From: [Streptosporangium] indianense
GTDB taxonomy: Bacteria > Actinomycetota > Actinomycetes > Streptomycetales > Streptomycetaceae
Reading direction: 5' to 3'
Assembly (NCBI RefSeq): GCF_021474405.1
Contig: NZ_JAKEIO010000004.1
Location: 55,953 to 119,952 of the forward strand
DNA: 64,000 nt
Position 1 is the stretch's first letter. The number at the start of each line of letters is the position of its first letter. Under the pieces are notes generated by a model. That model was not told the origin of the DNA. It did no database searches and saw only the letters and a program-made list of their open reading frames with translations. A program made the position numbers and the translations under genes. Shown here one piece after another: positions 1 through 8,082 of this stretch.

Positions 1-613
1 GGGTTCGACGGCGGTGCGCCGTCGGCTGGAAGCCATGGGAAGGTCTTCTTTCAGCCTGGTGCTCTTTCTGGAACATGTGCCACAGACACTCGCCGAGTGG
101 CTCGACGACAACCGTGAGGCGCCCCCTGCGGAGCCGGGAAGCGGGTCGCTCTATCAGTGGGTGGAAAATGCACTGCTGCGGGGGACGGAGTTCATGAGCG
201 CGCGCGGACTGGTGCACTTCGACGCGCACTTCGCCAATCTGCTCACCGACGGCCGGCAGGTGTATTTCGCGGACTTCGGGCTCGCATTGAGCCGCGATTT
301 TGAACTCTCGGCCGAGGAGCGCGATTTCCTCGCTGACCACCTGGTGTACGACCGCGCCCACGCACCGAACCATCTACTTCGGCACCACCTGCCGGCCGAC
401 GTGCGCGGTGGCACCGAACACGGGACCTTCCTGCGCGAATGGATCGACGGCCACCAGCCCGCCGACATCGCCGCGATCATCGACCGTCACGCTCCGCACG
501 CGATCGTCTTGGACGACTTCCATCACCTCCTCCGTACACAGAGCAAGCGAACCCCCTTCCCCGCGGCTGAGGTCAAGCGTGCTTTGGCTGGCGTAATGAC
601 GTCAGAAGAGTGA
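1..613 (+). CDS. Protein-kinase/aminoglycoside-phosphotransferase-fold protein, 5' partial
   Basis: The frame is open to the left edge, so the gene probably starts outside the window; the first in-window start is GTG at 14 (199 residues from there). Residues about 65-93 carry the catalytic core of the kinase-like fold: a Brenner-type loop (LVHFDAHFANLL, with Asp and Asn in the expected places) followed by a DFG metal-binding motif (YFADFGLAL). The N-terminal ATP-binding lobe is mostly missing from view. This suggests ATP-dependent phosphotransfer, but the substrate (small molecule or protein) cannot be told. The next gene is convergent, about 140 bases away. Confidence 0.75.
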   Translation, partial: GSTAVRRRLEAMGRSSFSLVLFLEHVPQTLAEWLDDNREAPPAEPGSGSLYQWVENALLRGTEFMSARGLVHFDAHFANLLTDGRQVYFADFGLALSRDFELSAEERDFLADHLVYDRAHAPNHLLRHHLPADVRGGTEHGTFLREWIDGHQPADIAAIIDRHAPHAIVLDDFHHLLRTQSKRTPFPAAEVKRALAGVMTSEE

Positions 614-753
614 GGGCCCGGACTTCCGTACGTTCCCGCGCTGCGGCCTGTGCTGGCCGGCCGAAGCCTCACGCTCCGCCAGGCGTCATGTCCTGCCCGT
701 CAGGATGTCGTTCCAGGACTGTCCAGGAGGATCGCCGGGTGAGAAGCGACGTC

Positions 754-1062
754 TCAGTCGCCCCCACCGCCGCAAGAACTGCCACCGCAAGAGCCGCCCC
801 CCTCTTCGGCGACCCAAGAGTTCTCCGCCTCCCCGCGTGATCTGCGCGCGGACCTGTCCCCATCCGAACGGCCTGTCAGATACCAGACCAGGCACGCAAC
901 GAACGCGAAAACCGAAAGCCCCACGGTCCAGAGCAGTGACTCCGTGGGGCGTCGGTCCATGGGGCCCTCGAAGAGCAAAGCCGTGAACCAACTGGCCAGG
1001 AACCCGCTCTCCGGCGCGAAGACAAGCACTACGAAGATCCGCTCCCCGACGGGCATGCGCAT
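754..1062 (-). CDS. Small membrane protein with Gly/Cys-rich tail
   Basis: A 102-residue protein. I chose ATG at 1062 because a purine-rich AGGGA ribosome site lies 6-10 bases upstream; the longer open frame to 1437 is Arg/Pro-rich noise. Two hydrophobic stretches are visible (about residues 8-30 and 44-62, the latter ending ACLVWYL). They are followed by a charged linker and a tail rich in Gly, Ser and Cys (GGSCGGSSCGGGGD). Such tails occur on some actinobacterial membrane proteins, but I do not recognise the family. The function is unknown; two Cys in the tail could bind metal or form a disulfide. Confidence 0.6.
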   Translation of the reverse strand: MRMPVGERIFVVLVFAPESGFLASWFTALLFEGPMDRRPTESLLWTVGLSVFAFVACLVWYLTGRSDGDRSARRSRGEAENSWVAEEGGGSCGGSSCGGGGD

Positions 1063-1175
1063 CGCTTCCCTCTCCCTGTCAGCTTTCCCACGGTAACGGG
1101 GCTTGGCACAGCCGCCTAGGGTCTGCACACCGTGACAACCGGATGGTTGGGGAATCATGCGGGCGCACATGAGAC

Positions 1176-1530
1176 ATGCCGGGCGGACGTCCCGGGGAAG
1201 TTGGTGCCGTGGATTTTGAGGATGACGTAGACATCGGGGATGTCGGTCGCGCGGCTGATGGGCTGCCGCGTTCCTGCCCGCGCTGCGGGGGAGAGCTGAC
1301 GCGCGAGGTCTGCGACCACGGCGGGCGCAGAGGGCCCACGGGCGTACGTGCCCGGACTGCGGGTGGTTGGGGCGTCCGGATCTCGGTGGGCTGCCCACCC
1401 TGCACACGTTCCGGCGCGTGACCGGCCGGTTCGCCAACTGCGTCTTCTGCGGTGGCGATCACTGCAACCGGCCGCGTCGGCCTGGCGAGAGGGAGCACGG
1501 GTCCCCTCTGAGCTCGGCGGCGAGGCCGGA
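1176..1530 (+). pseudogene. Small zinc-ribbon gene split by a frameshift
   Basis: Two frames each carry half of a plausible double zinc ribbon. Frame one (from 1176, or more likely GTG at 1209) reads an acidic leader and then SCPRCGGELTREVCDHGG. From about 1349 the sense continues one frame away as TCPDCGWLGRPDLGG, followed by NCVFCGGDHCNRP near 1435-1470. CxxC pairs in both frames and good third-position GC make a single original reading likely, joined near 1325-1348. The second frame stays open until 1684, overlapping the convergent gene. It could be a real frameshift or a sequence error; the function is unknown. Confidence 0.4.
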
Positions 1531-1532
1531 AC

Positions 1533-2102
1533 TCAGTTCGGCTGCTCGTACTCGTCGACCGTCCCGTCTCCGTTGTCGTCGAATGTGTAGTCGTATGCGT
1601 CGCCGTAGGTGTCTCGGTAGCGCATGCAGGTGCCCTGGGCGCGCAGTTCGGGCCTGTGGTCGTAGTAGCCGAGGTGGAGCGTGATCCGGATGCCGTCGTC
1701 GAGGGTGGTGGCGATGCCGTTGTCGACTTTGTCGACGGTACGGCCCTCCGCGCGCCAGGTGGCTCGGAGGGAGGACAGCGCCGCGCGGTAGTCGTTGTCG
1801 CTCGCGAAGTCCAGGTCCCAGGTGAAGAGGGGCTCGTCCCGGGTGACACCGGTCTCGTCGAAGCCGAAGTCGTCCACGCACGAGGAGCTGCCCTGCCGGG
1901 AGGCGTACGGCTCCTTGGCCGGCGCCGGGGACAGCGCGCGGTAGACGTCCTCGCCGGCCCGGGTGGTGGCCCGGACATGGTCACGGAACTCCTCGGTGCT
2001 GCGAACGGGCCCGCCCTCGATCGACTCGCACCCCTTGGCCGCCAGCGCGAAGAGCACCACGAGGGTGCCACCGAGCACGGGGACCACGATCTTCGACTTC
2101 AT
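1533..2102 (-). CDS. Membrane-anchored or secreted protein of unknown function
   Basis: A 189-residue protein, taking ATG at 2102; a TTG at 2114 is the alternative. The N-terminus is a signal-anchor: Lys-containing start, then a hydrophobic run (VVPVLGGTLVVLFALAA) before KGCES. The Cys is not in a classical lipobox. The remainder is soluble and acidic, with a single Cys pair (SSCVDD and GTCMRY), which might form a disulfide outside the cell. The end (DDNGDGTVDEYEQ) resembles a short calcium-loop-like acidic stretch. I do not recognise a family. Confidence 0.65.
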   Translation of the reverse strand: MKSKIVVPVLGGTLVVLFALAAKGCESIEGGPVRSTEEFRDHVRATTRAGEDVYRALSPAPAKEPYASRQGSSSCVDDFGFDETGVTRDEPLFTWDLDFASDNDYRAALSSLRATWRAEGRTVDKVDNGIATTLDDGIRITLHLGYYDHRPELRAQGTCMRYRDTYGDAYDYTFDDNGDGTVDEYEQPN

Positions 2103-2270
2103 GCCGTCGATCAAAGCCGTCCCGGCGGGACGTGCGGCAGCGCTCTGTTACTCACCCGACCTGAGCAGCGCTACTCAGCCCGGGTTTCCGGCCACGGTGG
2201 GTGCCGTGTCGTGCGTGACGACGGCCGAGCTCGGGGCAGGGGAGACGCCTGCCCGTCAGCAGCTCATCGG

Positions 2271-2480
2271 TCATGCGTGTGCTGCGCTCTTGGGCAGTTC
2301 GCCGTACACCTCGTCGGGGCCGGGCTCGAGCCATTCGTTGCTGACGTCGTCGCACGGCCAGGTAGCTCTGGCCGGTGAAGTACTGCGCGAGGGCGTCGTT
2401 CTTCTCCCCGAGCGGGAAGATCTGGTCGAGTCCGTTGACAGCGAGGCCGAAGTCGGTGTCAAAGCTGTGCTGCGTGGCCG
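2271..2480 (-). pseudogene. Cupin-domain protein remnant with core deleted
   Basis: On the minus strand one frame reads LDQIFPLGEKNDALAQYFTGQSYLA (2463 down to about 2360), which matches the start of the small cupin proteins that often accompany carboxymuconolactone-decarboxylase-like genes. Immediately after, in another frame, the C-terminal signature of the same family appears (SNEWLEPGPDEVYGEL, ending at 2271). The metal-binding His core that should separate them is absent. The gene therefore has an internal deletion and no start. Family identification is from memory of these motifs. Confidence 0.6.
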
Positions 2481-2529
2481 GCCGCCGCCCGCGATCCTGT
2501 CCACCACGGTGGGGGCGTGGCGTGGCCCA

Positions 2530-3999
2530 TCAGTGGTGTGCGTGTTCCGGGGCGCCGTTGGGCTTGGGTGGAGCGGGCGGGAGGGGATCTTGAGGCCGGG
2601 CAGCGGGTGCTCGGGTGTGGGGAGCGGTGGAGTGGGCCGGGCGCAACAGGACAACGGCGTCGAGGCCTCCGTCCGGGGCGGCTTCCAGGGCGATGCGGCC
2701 GCCGCTGGCGCGGGTGAGTTGCTCGACGATGGGCAGGCCGAGGCCGGTGCCGTCGTGGTGGGTGTCGGAGGCGCGCCAGAACCGGTCGAAGGCGTGTAGG
2801 CGTTCGGTCTCGCTCATGCCGGGGCCTTGGTCGATGACATGCAGTTCGACGCCTTGCGGCCCGGGGCGGGTGGCCAGGGTGATCGTGGCGCCGGGTGGTG
2901 AGACGCGCAGGGCGTTGGCGAGCAGGTTGTCGACGATCTGTTCCAGGGCGCCCGGGACGGCCCTGACGAGTCCGGCCGGGTGGCCGGCGGTGGTGATGTG
3001 GACGTGGTGTTCGGCGGCGAAGGGTGCCCAGGTGGCTGCCCGGTCGGCGATGACGGCGTCGAGGTCGGTGGGTTCGGGGGTGGTCGCGGTGGCCTCGAGT
3101 CGGGCCAGGGAGAGCAGACCCTGGATCATGCGGGCGAGGCGCTCGGTTTCGCCGATGGCCTCGTCCAGGCTGTGGTGGGCGGCCGGGTCGAGGTGGGGTT
3201 CGAAGTTCTCCAGCCGGATCCGCAACGCGGTCAGGGGGGTTTTCAGCTGGTGGGAGGCCTCGGCGGCGAAGGCGCGCTGGGAGGTGAGGAGATGCTGCAA
3301 GCGGGTGGCGGTATGGGTGAAGGAGGTGGCCAGGCGGCGCAGTTCGGGCGGGCCGAGGTCGGTGGCGGGCGGGTTGGCGAGGGTGCCGTCGGCGAGCTGG
3401 GTGGTGGCGTGTTCCAGGGCGTGGACGGGGCGGATGATCCAGCGGGCCAGAGCGAGGGCGATCAGCGCCGCGGCCGCCAGCACGCCCAGGCCGGTCAGGG
3501 CGAGGGTGAACCAGATGTCGCGGACCCGGCCGTCCAGGACGTCGGTGGGGTAACTGAGCCGCAGGGCACCGCGGATGGTCTCGCCGGAGGAGCCGGGGAC
3601 GGTGACGTAGCGGGTCTGGGCGCCGCTGTCCGGGTCGGGTGCGGTGCCGACGGTGGTCCGGTTGCGCAGGGCGGTGGCGATGTCCGGCTGCGCGGACAGA
3701 TCGGTACCGGCGGGGGTGGTGGAGGCGGAGTCGGTCAGGACAGCTCCGGTGCGGTCCACGACGAGCACCCGGGATCCGGTCCGCTCCGCGTAGTCGGCGG
3801 CCAGCTCAGGCAGTTCGTCGGTGTTGTCCTCCTCGATGCGTTCCTCGGCGAGTTCGGCGAGCATTCCGGCGTCCCGCTCGATGCTGTTGGACAGCCGGGA
3901 CGTTTCGGCCCGGGCGAACAGGAGGCCGAAGGGTATCTCCAGGCCGAGCAGGACGAGCAGCACGAGGCCGAGGTAGCTGCACAGCAGACGCCTGGTCAT
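2530..3999 (-). CDS. Two-component sensor histidine kinase
   Basis: A 489-residue inner-membrane kinase. Two membrane segments (about 8-28 and 162-187) bracket an extracytoplasmic sensor region of about 130 residues. A HAMP linker follows, then the dimerisation helix with the phospho-acceptor His250 (EASHQLKTPL). The ATPase domain shows an N box (NLLANALRVSP), G1 (DQGPGM) and G2 (GTGLGLPI). The tail is Pro/Ala-rich. ATG at 3999 overlaps the stop of the response-regulator gene by four bases, so the two are translationally coupled. A lipoprotein with a PepSY-like region lies upstream in the same direction and may be a target or accessory of the system. The signal is unknown. Confidence 0.92.
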   Translation of the reverse strand: MTRRLLCSYLGLVLLVLLGLEIPFGLLFARAETSRLSNSIERDAGMLAELAEERIEEDNTDELPELAADYAERTGSRVLVVDRTGAVLTDSASTTPAGTDLSAQPDIATALRNRTTVGTAPDPDSGAQTRYVTVPGSSGETIRGALRLSYPTDVLDGRVRDIWFTLALTGLGVLAAAALIALALARWIIRPVHALEHATTQLADGTLANPPATDLGPPELRRLATSFTHTATRLQHLLTSQRAFAAEASHQLKTPLTALRIRLENFEPHLDPAAHHSLDEAIGETERLARMIQGLLSLARLEATATTPEPTDLDAVIADRAATWAPFAAEHHVHITTAGHPAGLVRAVPGALEQIVDNLLANALRVSPPGATITLATRPGPQGVELHVIDQGPGMSETERLHAFDRFWRASDTHHDGTGLGLPIVEQLTRASGGRIALEAAPDGGLDAVVLLRPAHSTAPHTRAPAARPQDPLPPAPPKPNGAPEHAHH

Positions 4000-4766
4000 G
4001 TCCGGGCCTGAGGGCACGGGCTGCCCGGCGGCGCTGCCGTATCGGGGGTGTGGAGGCGGAAGCCGACCCGGCGGATGGTCTCGATCCAGGCGGGATCGCC
4101 GAGCTTGCGGCGCAGGGCGGCCACGTGCACGTCCAGCGTCTTGGTGGGGCCGAAGAAGTGCGGGTCCCATACCTGGTCGACGATCTGCCGGCGCGAGCAG
4201 ACCGCCCCCGGGTCCAGAGCGAGGTGGGCCAGCAGGTCGAATTCCTTCGGAGCCAGGGCGATGGGAACGTCGTGGAGGTGGACCTGGCGGGTGCGGCGGT
4301 CGATGACCAGCGGCCCCACAACCTGCGGGGTGTCCGAGGGCGCGGGCCCCCGGACACGGGGACCGGAGCGGCCCGCGTCGTCCGCATCGCCGGGGGCGCC
4401 GGCAGGCGGTGTCCGAGGGCGGGCGCGGCGGGTGACCGCGCGGATGCGGGCGACCAGTTCCCGGACGCCGAACGGCTTGGCCATGTAGTCGTCCGCACCC
4501 AGTTCGAGACCCAGGACCCGGTCTATCTCCTCACCCCGGGCGGTGATCATGATGATCGGTACGTCCGAGCGCCGGCGCAGGGCCCGGCAGACGTCGATAC
4601 CGTCCATGTCCGGCAGGCCCAGATCGAGCAGCACCATCTCCGGCTCGGGCGCGGCCAGTGCCGCCGAGCCGGTGCGCGCCCGTTCCACGGCGTATCCGTA
4701 GCGGCCCAGGCCCTCGGCCAGCGGGCCGGCGATCCGTTCGTCGTCTTCAACGAGCAGCACCTGCAT
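3996..4766 (-). CDS. OmpR/PhoB-family response regulator
   Basis: A 256-residue regulator starting at ATG 4766; upstream codons to 4838 lack a good ribosome site. The receiver domain has the acidic pair Asp8/Asp9, phospho-acceptor Asp48 (LLDLGLPDMDG), Thr75 and Lys97 (MAKPFG). A Pro/Gly/Asp-rich linker of about 35 residues, longer than usual, leads to the winged-helix DNA-binding domain (KEFDLLAHLALDPG, then TLDVHVAALRRKLGD, then TIRRVGFRLHTP). It forms a pair with the kinase directly downstream and presumably controls the PepSY lipoprotein gene 180 bases upstream. Confidence 0.93.
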   Translation of the reverse strand: MQVLLVEDDERIAGPLAEGLGRYGYAVERARTGSAALAAPEPEMVLLDLGLPDMDGIDVCRALRRRSDVPIIMITARGEEIDRVLGLELGADDYMAKPFGVRELVARIRAVTRRARPRTPPAGAPGDADDAGRSGPRVRGPAPSDTPQVVGPLVIDRRTRQVHLHDVPIALAPKEFDLLAHLALDPGAVCSRRQIVDQVWDPHFFGPTKTLDVHVAALRRKLGDPAWIETIRRVGFRLHTPDTAAPPGSPCPQART

Positions 4767-4946
4767 GGCGTCAGGCTCACACCTCCACCGCTCCACGGTC
4801 ATGATCACACCAACCCGTCCCGGTTTTCCGGACAGCACCTGATACGCGTTCGGGGACGCGCCCGCTCAACGAGGAGGGCCGAACTCGTCGGCAGCGGGCA
4901 CCTTCGCAGCGGCGCTGACGACCCCGGCCCTGAGGCTGTGCCGACG

Positions 4947-5360
4947 TCAGCCCTCGTCGCCGGCCTCGTCCTTGGTCTTGAGGACCTTGTAGGTCTTCGG
5001 GTCCAGGTAGACCTCCACCTCACTGCCGTCAGCCTTCTTGATCTCGACCGCGTAGGTGCCCGGGTTCTCCGCGTCCTTTTCGGACTTGACCACCGTGCCG
5101 GGGAAGGCGGCCAGCGCCGCGGCCTCCGCCTTCTGCTTGGCCGCGCCGGTCAGCGGGGTCTCCACCGCGTCGCCGCCCTCGTCACCCTCGGCCTGCGCGC
5201 CGCCCTCCGCTGCCTGGGCGTCGCCGGCAGACCGGCCGGCCGCCGCGCTGTCGGAGGACGAGGCTGAATCGCCGGAGTCCGCGCCGCCGCAGGCGACCAG
5301 CCCGACCAGCAGGACGGCGGTGGACACAGCGGCGGCCAGGGCGCGCTTGGAAGCGTTCAT
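4947..5360 (-). CDS. Secreted lipoprotein with PepSY-like domain
   Basis: A 137-residue lipoprotein precursor. The signal peptide ends in a lipobox (GLVACGG, lipidated Cys24). Residues 25-70 are a low-complexity Ser/Ala/Gly/Glu/Asp stretch, probably a flexible cell-envelope tether. The C-terminal 65 residues have PepSY character: a helix (KQKAEAAALAAFPG) followed by strands (YAVEIKKADGSEVEVYLD, then KVLKTK). PepSY proteins are often found beside two-component systems and may modulate sensors or proteases. It lies upstream of and co-directional with the regulator/kinase pair. A purine-rich ribosome site precedes ATG 5360. Confidence 0.8.
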   Translation of the reverse strand: MNASKRALAAAVSTAVLLVGLVACGGADSGDSASSSDSAAAGRSAGDAQAAEGGAQAEGDEGGDAVETPLTGAAKQKAEAAALAAFPGTVVKSEKDAENPGTYAVEIKKADGSEVEVYLDPKTYKVLKTKDEAGDEG

Positions 5361-5519
5361 GTCGCAGATCTCCAGGGGAGTCGGGGGACGTCGTACCGGC
5401 CGGTCAGCGGCGGAACACCGCAGATCCAGGCCGTCTCGGGGACGTCAACGACCCTAGGAACAGGCACTCAAGCAGGAGGCCAGAGAGCGGCCAGGAAACC
5501 GATAGGAAACGACCAACCT

Positions 5520-5645
5520 TCAGCGACCCTCCTGCTCTTGGGCTGGTGGGGGTCTCTCCGGGCGGGAGGCGCCGGTGACCGCGGAGGCGACCTCTCCTCG
5601 GCGCAGCACCCGGGCCAGCGTCAGGGTGGCCATGGCGACCCCCAT
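5520..5645 (-). pseudogene. Aldo/keto reductase C-terminal fragment
   Basis: A 41-codon open stretch reads TLARVLRRGEVASAVTGASRPE, which corresponds to the conserved C-terminal strand-helix of aldo/keto reductases (normally AWVLRRPEVASAIVGASRPEQ). The rest of the roughly 300-residue TIM barrel is missing. Upstream on the minus strand only fragmentary frames remain. Treated as a relic; identification rests on one motif. Confidence 0.5.
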
Positions 5646-6179
5646 CTCCTCGGCGCGGGGAACCCGGTGGGGTCAGGCTCGCGGTCCTGCGCGGAGGATA
5701 CGGAGGGGTGGTGAGGTCCCTGCCCCGCCGTGTGCTCCGAAACCAGAACAAGCACCTTGTGATCAGGACCCGACGTGTGAGGGGCATTCCGCAGGTGCGC
5801 AACCGGACGGTCATCAAAGCCCCGGGAGACCGGAACTGTGCGCGGGGAGCGGGCAGGCAACGGGGGACGTGCCTGCCGCCCCCACACGCGAGCACCCGCT
5901 CACGGAGGGAAGCGGGCCTCACCCGGGGCCGGCTCGCGACCCCGTACTTACAGGACACCACGGATCCCAGGTGTCACACCCGGGAGATGCGGCTGTACAG
6001 ATGTGCAGCCTGGTGCCGTACGTACTCGGCAGCCGCCCGAGCCCCGCCGCGAGGTCGCCCAGCTCGTGCGGCAAGTCCGAGTAGTTCAGCGGGTGATGGG
6101 CTGTGGCGGATGGCCTGCCACAAAGCAGGCCTTAGGGTCGTTATGTGCGGCGCCACAAAAGCATCACAACTACGACACG
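5646..6179. other. Intergenic, no gene seen
   Basis: About 530 bases with overlapping open frames on both strands, all Arg/Pro/Gly-rich and without ribosome sites or family resemblance. It may include further eroded sequence of the adjacent aldo/keto reductase relic. No convincing promoter or hairpin was picked out. Confidence 0.5.
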
Positions 6180-6545
6180 TCATGCTCGGTTGATCCGCCC
6201 GGCAATTCCGTGACCGATGAGGAGATAGACGACAGCCGGAAGCCCGTAATTGAGGACGATGCGCAGACCTTCTGTGTCCATGGTGAAAATATTCTGAGCC
6301 CAGCCGGACAGCCAGTCCGCCGCACCGTGCACGAATCCGACGAAGGCGTTGGCCTGGTTGGCATCAAGCAGGTACAGCACGATCCACAAGCCCAGAAGAG
6401 CGGCCGCGATGTCGGCGATCGTGCAGATGATGAGGGCTGTCCTACGTGCTGCGGCCTGGCCGCCACCGGAGTGACCAGCCGCTGGGGATTGGTCGTAGGC
6501 CGGGTATCCGGAAGCCGGATCGATGTTGCTCACGGGGTATCCCAT
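6180..6545 (-). CDS. Small integral membrane protein
   Basis: A 121-residue protein with a soluble N-terminus rich in Pro, Tyr, Gly and Ser (about 35 residues). Two strong hydrophobic helices follow (about 37-60, LIICTIADIAAALLGLWIVLYLL, and 96-115, VLNYGLPAVVYLLIGHGI), separated by an amphipathic region. The end is basic (RINRA). The layout matches many small uncharacterised Streptomyces membrane proteins. No catalytic motif is present. Confidence 0.8.
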   Translation of the reverse strand: MGYPVSNIDPASGYPAYDQSPAAGHSGGGQAAARRTALIICTIADIAAALLGLWIVLYLLDANQANAFVGFVHGAADWLSGWAQNIFTMDTEGLRIVLNYGLPAVVYLLIGHGIAGRINRA

Positions 6546-6953
6546 CTGACGCTTTCATTGCCGCCTTCTACAGCGTCGGGTATCCGCCGTGGCGTTACAC
6601 CAGGACCGGGCGATGCCAATGTCGCCACTATTCCGACACTGCGCAAGGACCACCTCACCAGGGATATTCCGGGTGCCGGAAAGTAATTCCGTCAGGCGGT
6701 TCTCGCTGCGGCGCCCCGCGACTTGATGAGCGCCACAGCCCGTTGGCTTGCTCGTCCCCACGTCAGTGGTGCGACACGAGGGCCGGCGCTTCTGCCCACG
6801 CAAGGGCGGAGCGCCGGATCGCCGCACTTGATTCGCCCAGGTCTGACATCTGCTGTGCCCAGCCAAGGAATGCAGCACTGTGCATGGTCAGGACGAGGCC
6901 AAGCGCAGAGTGCAGCACCACCCGGCCCACCTGATCTGAACCAGTCCCGGGAA
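6546..6953. other. Intergenic with a short coding-like scrap
   Basis: About 400 bases. On the minus strand, 6891 to 6763 reads a 40-residue tail (MHSAAFLGWAQQMSDLGESS and onward, ending LVSHH) with protein-like composition. It has no clear start signal and no family that I recognise, so it may be the end of a lost gene. The rest shows nothing. Confidence 0.3.
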
Positions 6954-8075
6954 TCAGGCCGCGACGAGCTCCTGCTCGCGGTCCGGCGTCTTGACCTTGG
7001 GCTGCTTCTTGTTCGGCAGCGAGAGCCGGACGACCTTCCGCCAAGCGGAGAACACCTGCTTGGGCAGCGGGCCGGTGACGTACTCCAGCTCGTACTTCTC
7101 GAACAGCGCGCGCACCTTCACCGCGACCTCGGCGTACCGGTTGCTCGGCAGGTCCGGGAAGAGGTGGTGCTCGATCTGGTGCGAGAGGTTGCCGGTCATG
7201 AAGTGCATGGCCTTGCTGCCGCTGATGTTCGCCGACCCCATCATCTGGCGCAGGTACCACTGGCCGCGCGTCTCGCCGTTGATCGACCGGCGCTCGAAGA
7301 CCTGTACGCCCTCGGGGAAGTGCCCGCACATGATCACCGAGTGGGACCAGAGGTTGCGGACCAGGTTCGCGGTGAACGTGGCGGCGAGCGTGGGGAGGAA
7401 CGACGGGCCCGACAGCAGCGGGTGGATCACGTAGTCCTTGAGCACCTGCTTGCGGATCTTGCGGCCCACGGCCCTGGCCCGCGCGCGGAACTCCGGGTTC
7501 TTGCGGCGGCGCTTGTTCAGGTTCTTGCCGAGCTCCAGGTCGTACGCTGCGATGCCGTACTCGAAGAAGCAGGCGTTGATGAAGTTCCACAGCGGCTGGC
7601 CGAGGTGGAAGGGGTGCCACTTCTGGTCCTCGTCGACGCGCATGATGCCGTAGCCGAGGTCGTTGTCCTTGCCGATCACGTTGGTGTACGCGTGGTGCAG
7701 CTCGTTGTGCGAGTGCTTCCACTGGTCGGCCGGCGAGACGTGATCCCACTCCCAGGTGGTGGAGTGGATCTTCGGGTCCCGCATCCAGTCCCACTGGCCG
7801 TGCAGGATGTTGTGGCCGATCTCCATGTTGTCCATGATCTTCGCCACGGACAGGCCGGCGGTGCCGATGATCCACGCGGGCGGGAAGAACGAGAACAGCA
7901 GCACGCCCCGGCTGACCAGCTCGAGCTTGCGCTGCGCCGAGATGACCTTGCGGATGTAGGCGGCGTCCTTCTCGCCACGGCTGGCGATCACCTCGTCGCG
8001 GATCGCGTCCAGCTCGCGGCCGAGCTCCTCGATCTGCTCCGCGGTCAGGTGGGCGGTGGGGTCGATGGCGGTCAA
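6954..8075 (-). CDS. Membrane acyl-CoA/fatty-acid desaturase
   Basis: A 373-residue di-iron desaturase that inserts a double bond into fatty acyl chains. The three histidine boxes are complete: HNILH (about 88-92), HSHNELHH (about 121-128) and HQIEHH (about 310). Hydrophobic stretches lie between them. I chose TTG at 8075, preceded by GGTAGGACC which overlaps the stop of the reductase gene 7 bases upstream; the open frame to 8123 would run into that gene. The pair resembles mycobacterial DesA3 with its partner oxidoreductase Rv3230c, in which the reductase feeds electrons to the desaturase. The role would be membrane-fluidity adjustment. Confidence 0.92.
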   Translation of the reverse strand: MTAIDPTAHLTAEQIEELGRELDAIRDEVIASRGEKDAAYIRKVISAQRKLELVSRGVLLFSFFPPAWIIGTAGLSVAKIMDNMEIGHNILHGQWDWMRDPKIHSTTWEWDHVSPADQWKHSHNELHHAYTNVIGKDNDLGYGIMRVDEDQKWHPFHLGQPLWNFINACFFEYGIAAYDLELGKNLNKRRRKNPEFRARARAVGRKIRKQVLKDYVIHPLLSGPSFLPTLAATFTANLVRNLWSHSVIMCGHFPEGVQVFERRSINGETRGQWYLRQMMGSANISGSKAMHFMTGNLSHQIEHHLFPDLPSNRYAEVAVKVRALFEKYELEYVTGPLPKQVFSAWRKVVRLSLPNKKQPKVKTPDREQELVAA

Positions 8076-8082
8076 GGTGGTC

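Noticed and set aside
3639..5267. Long plus-strand open frame (542 codons) across the two-component system
   Set aside because: It is antisense to the kinase, regulator and lipoprotein genes, which all have clear motifs; its translation is Arg/Gly-rich noise.
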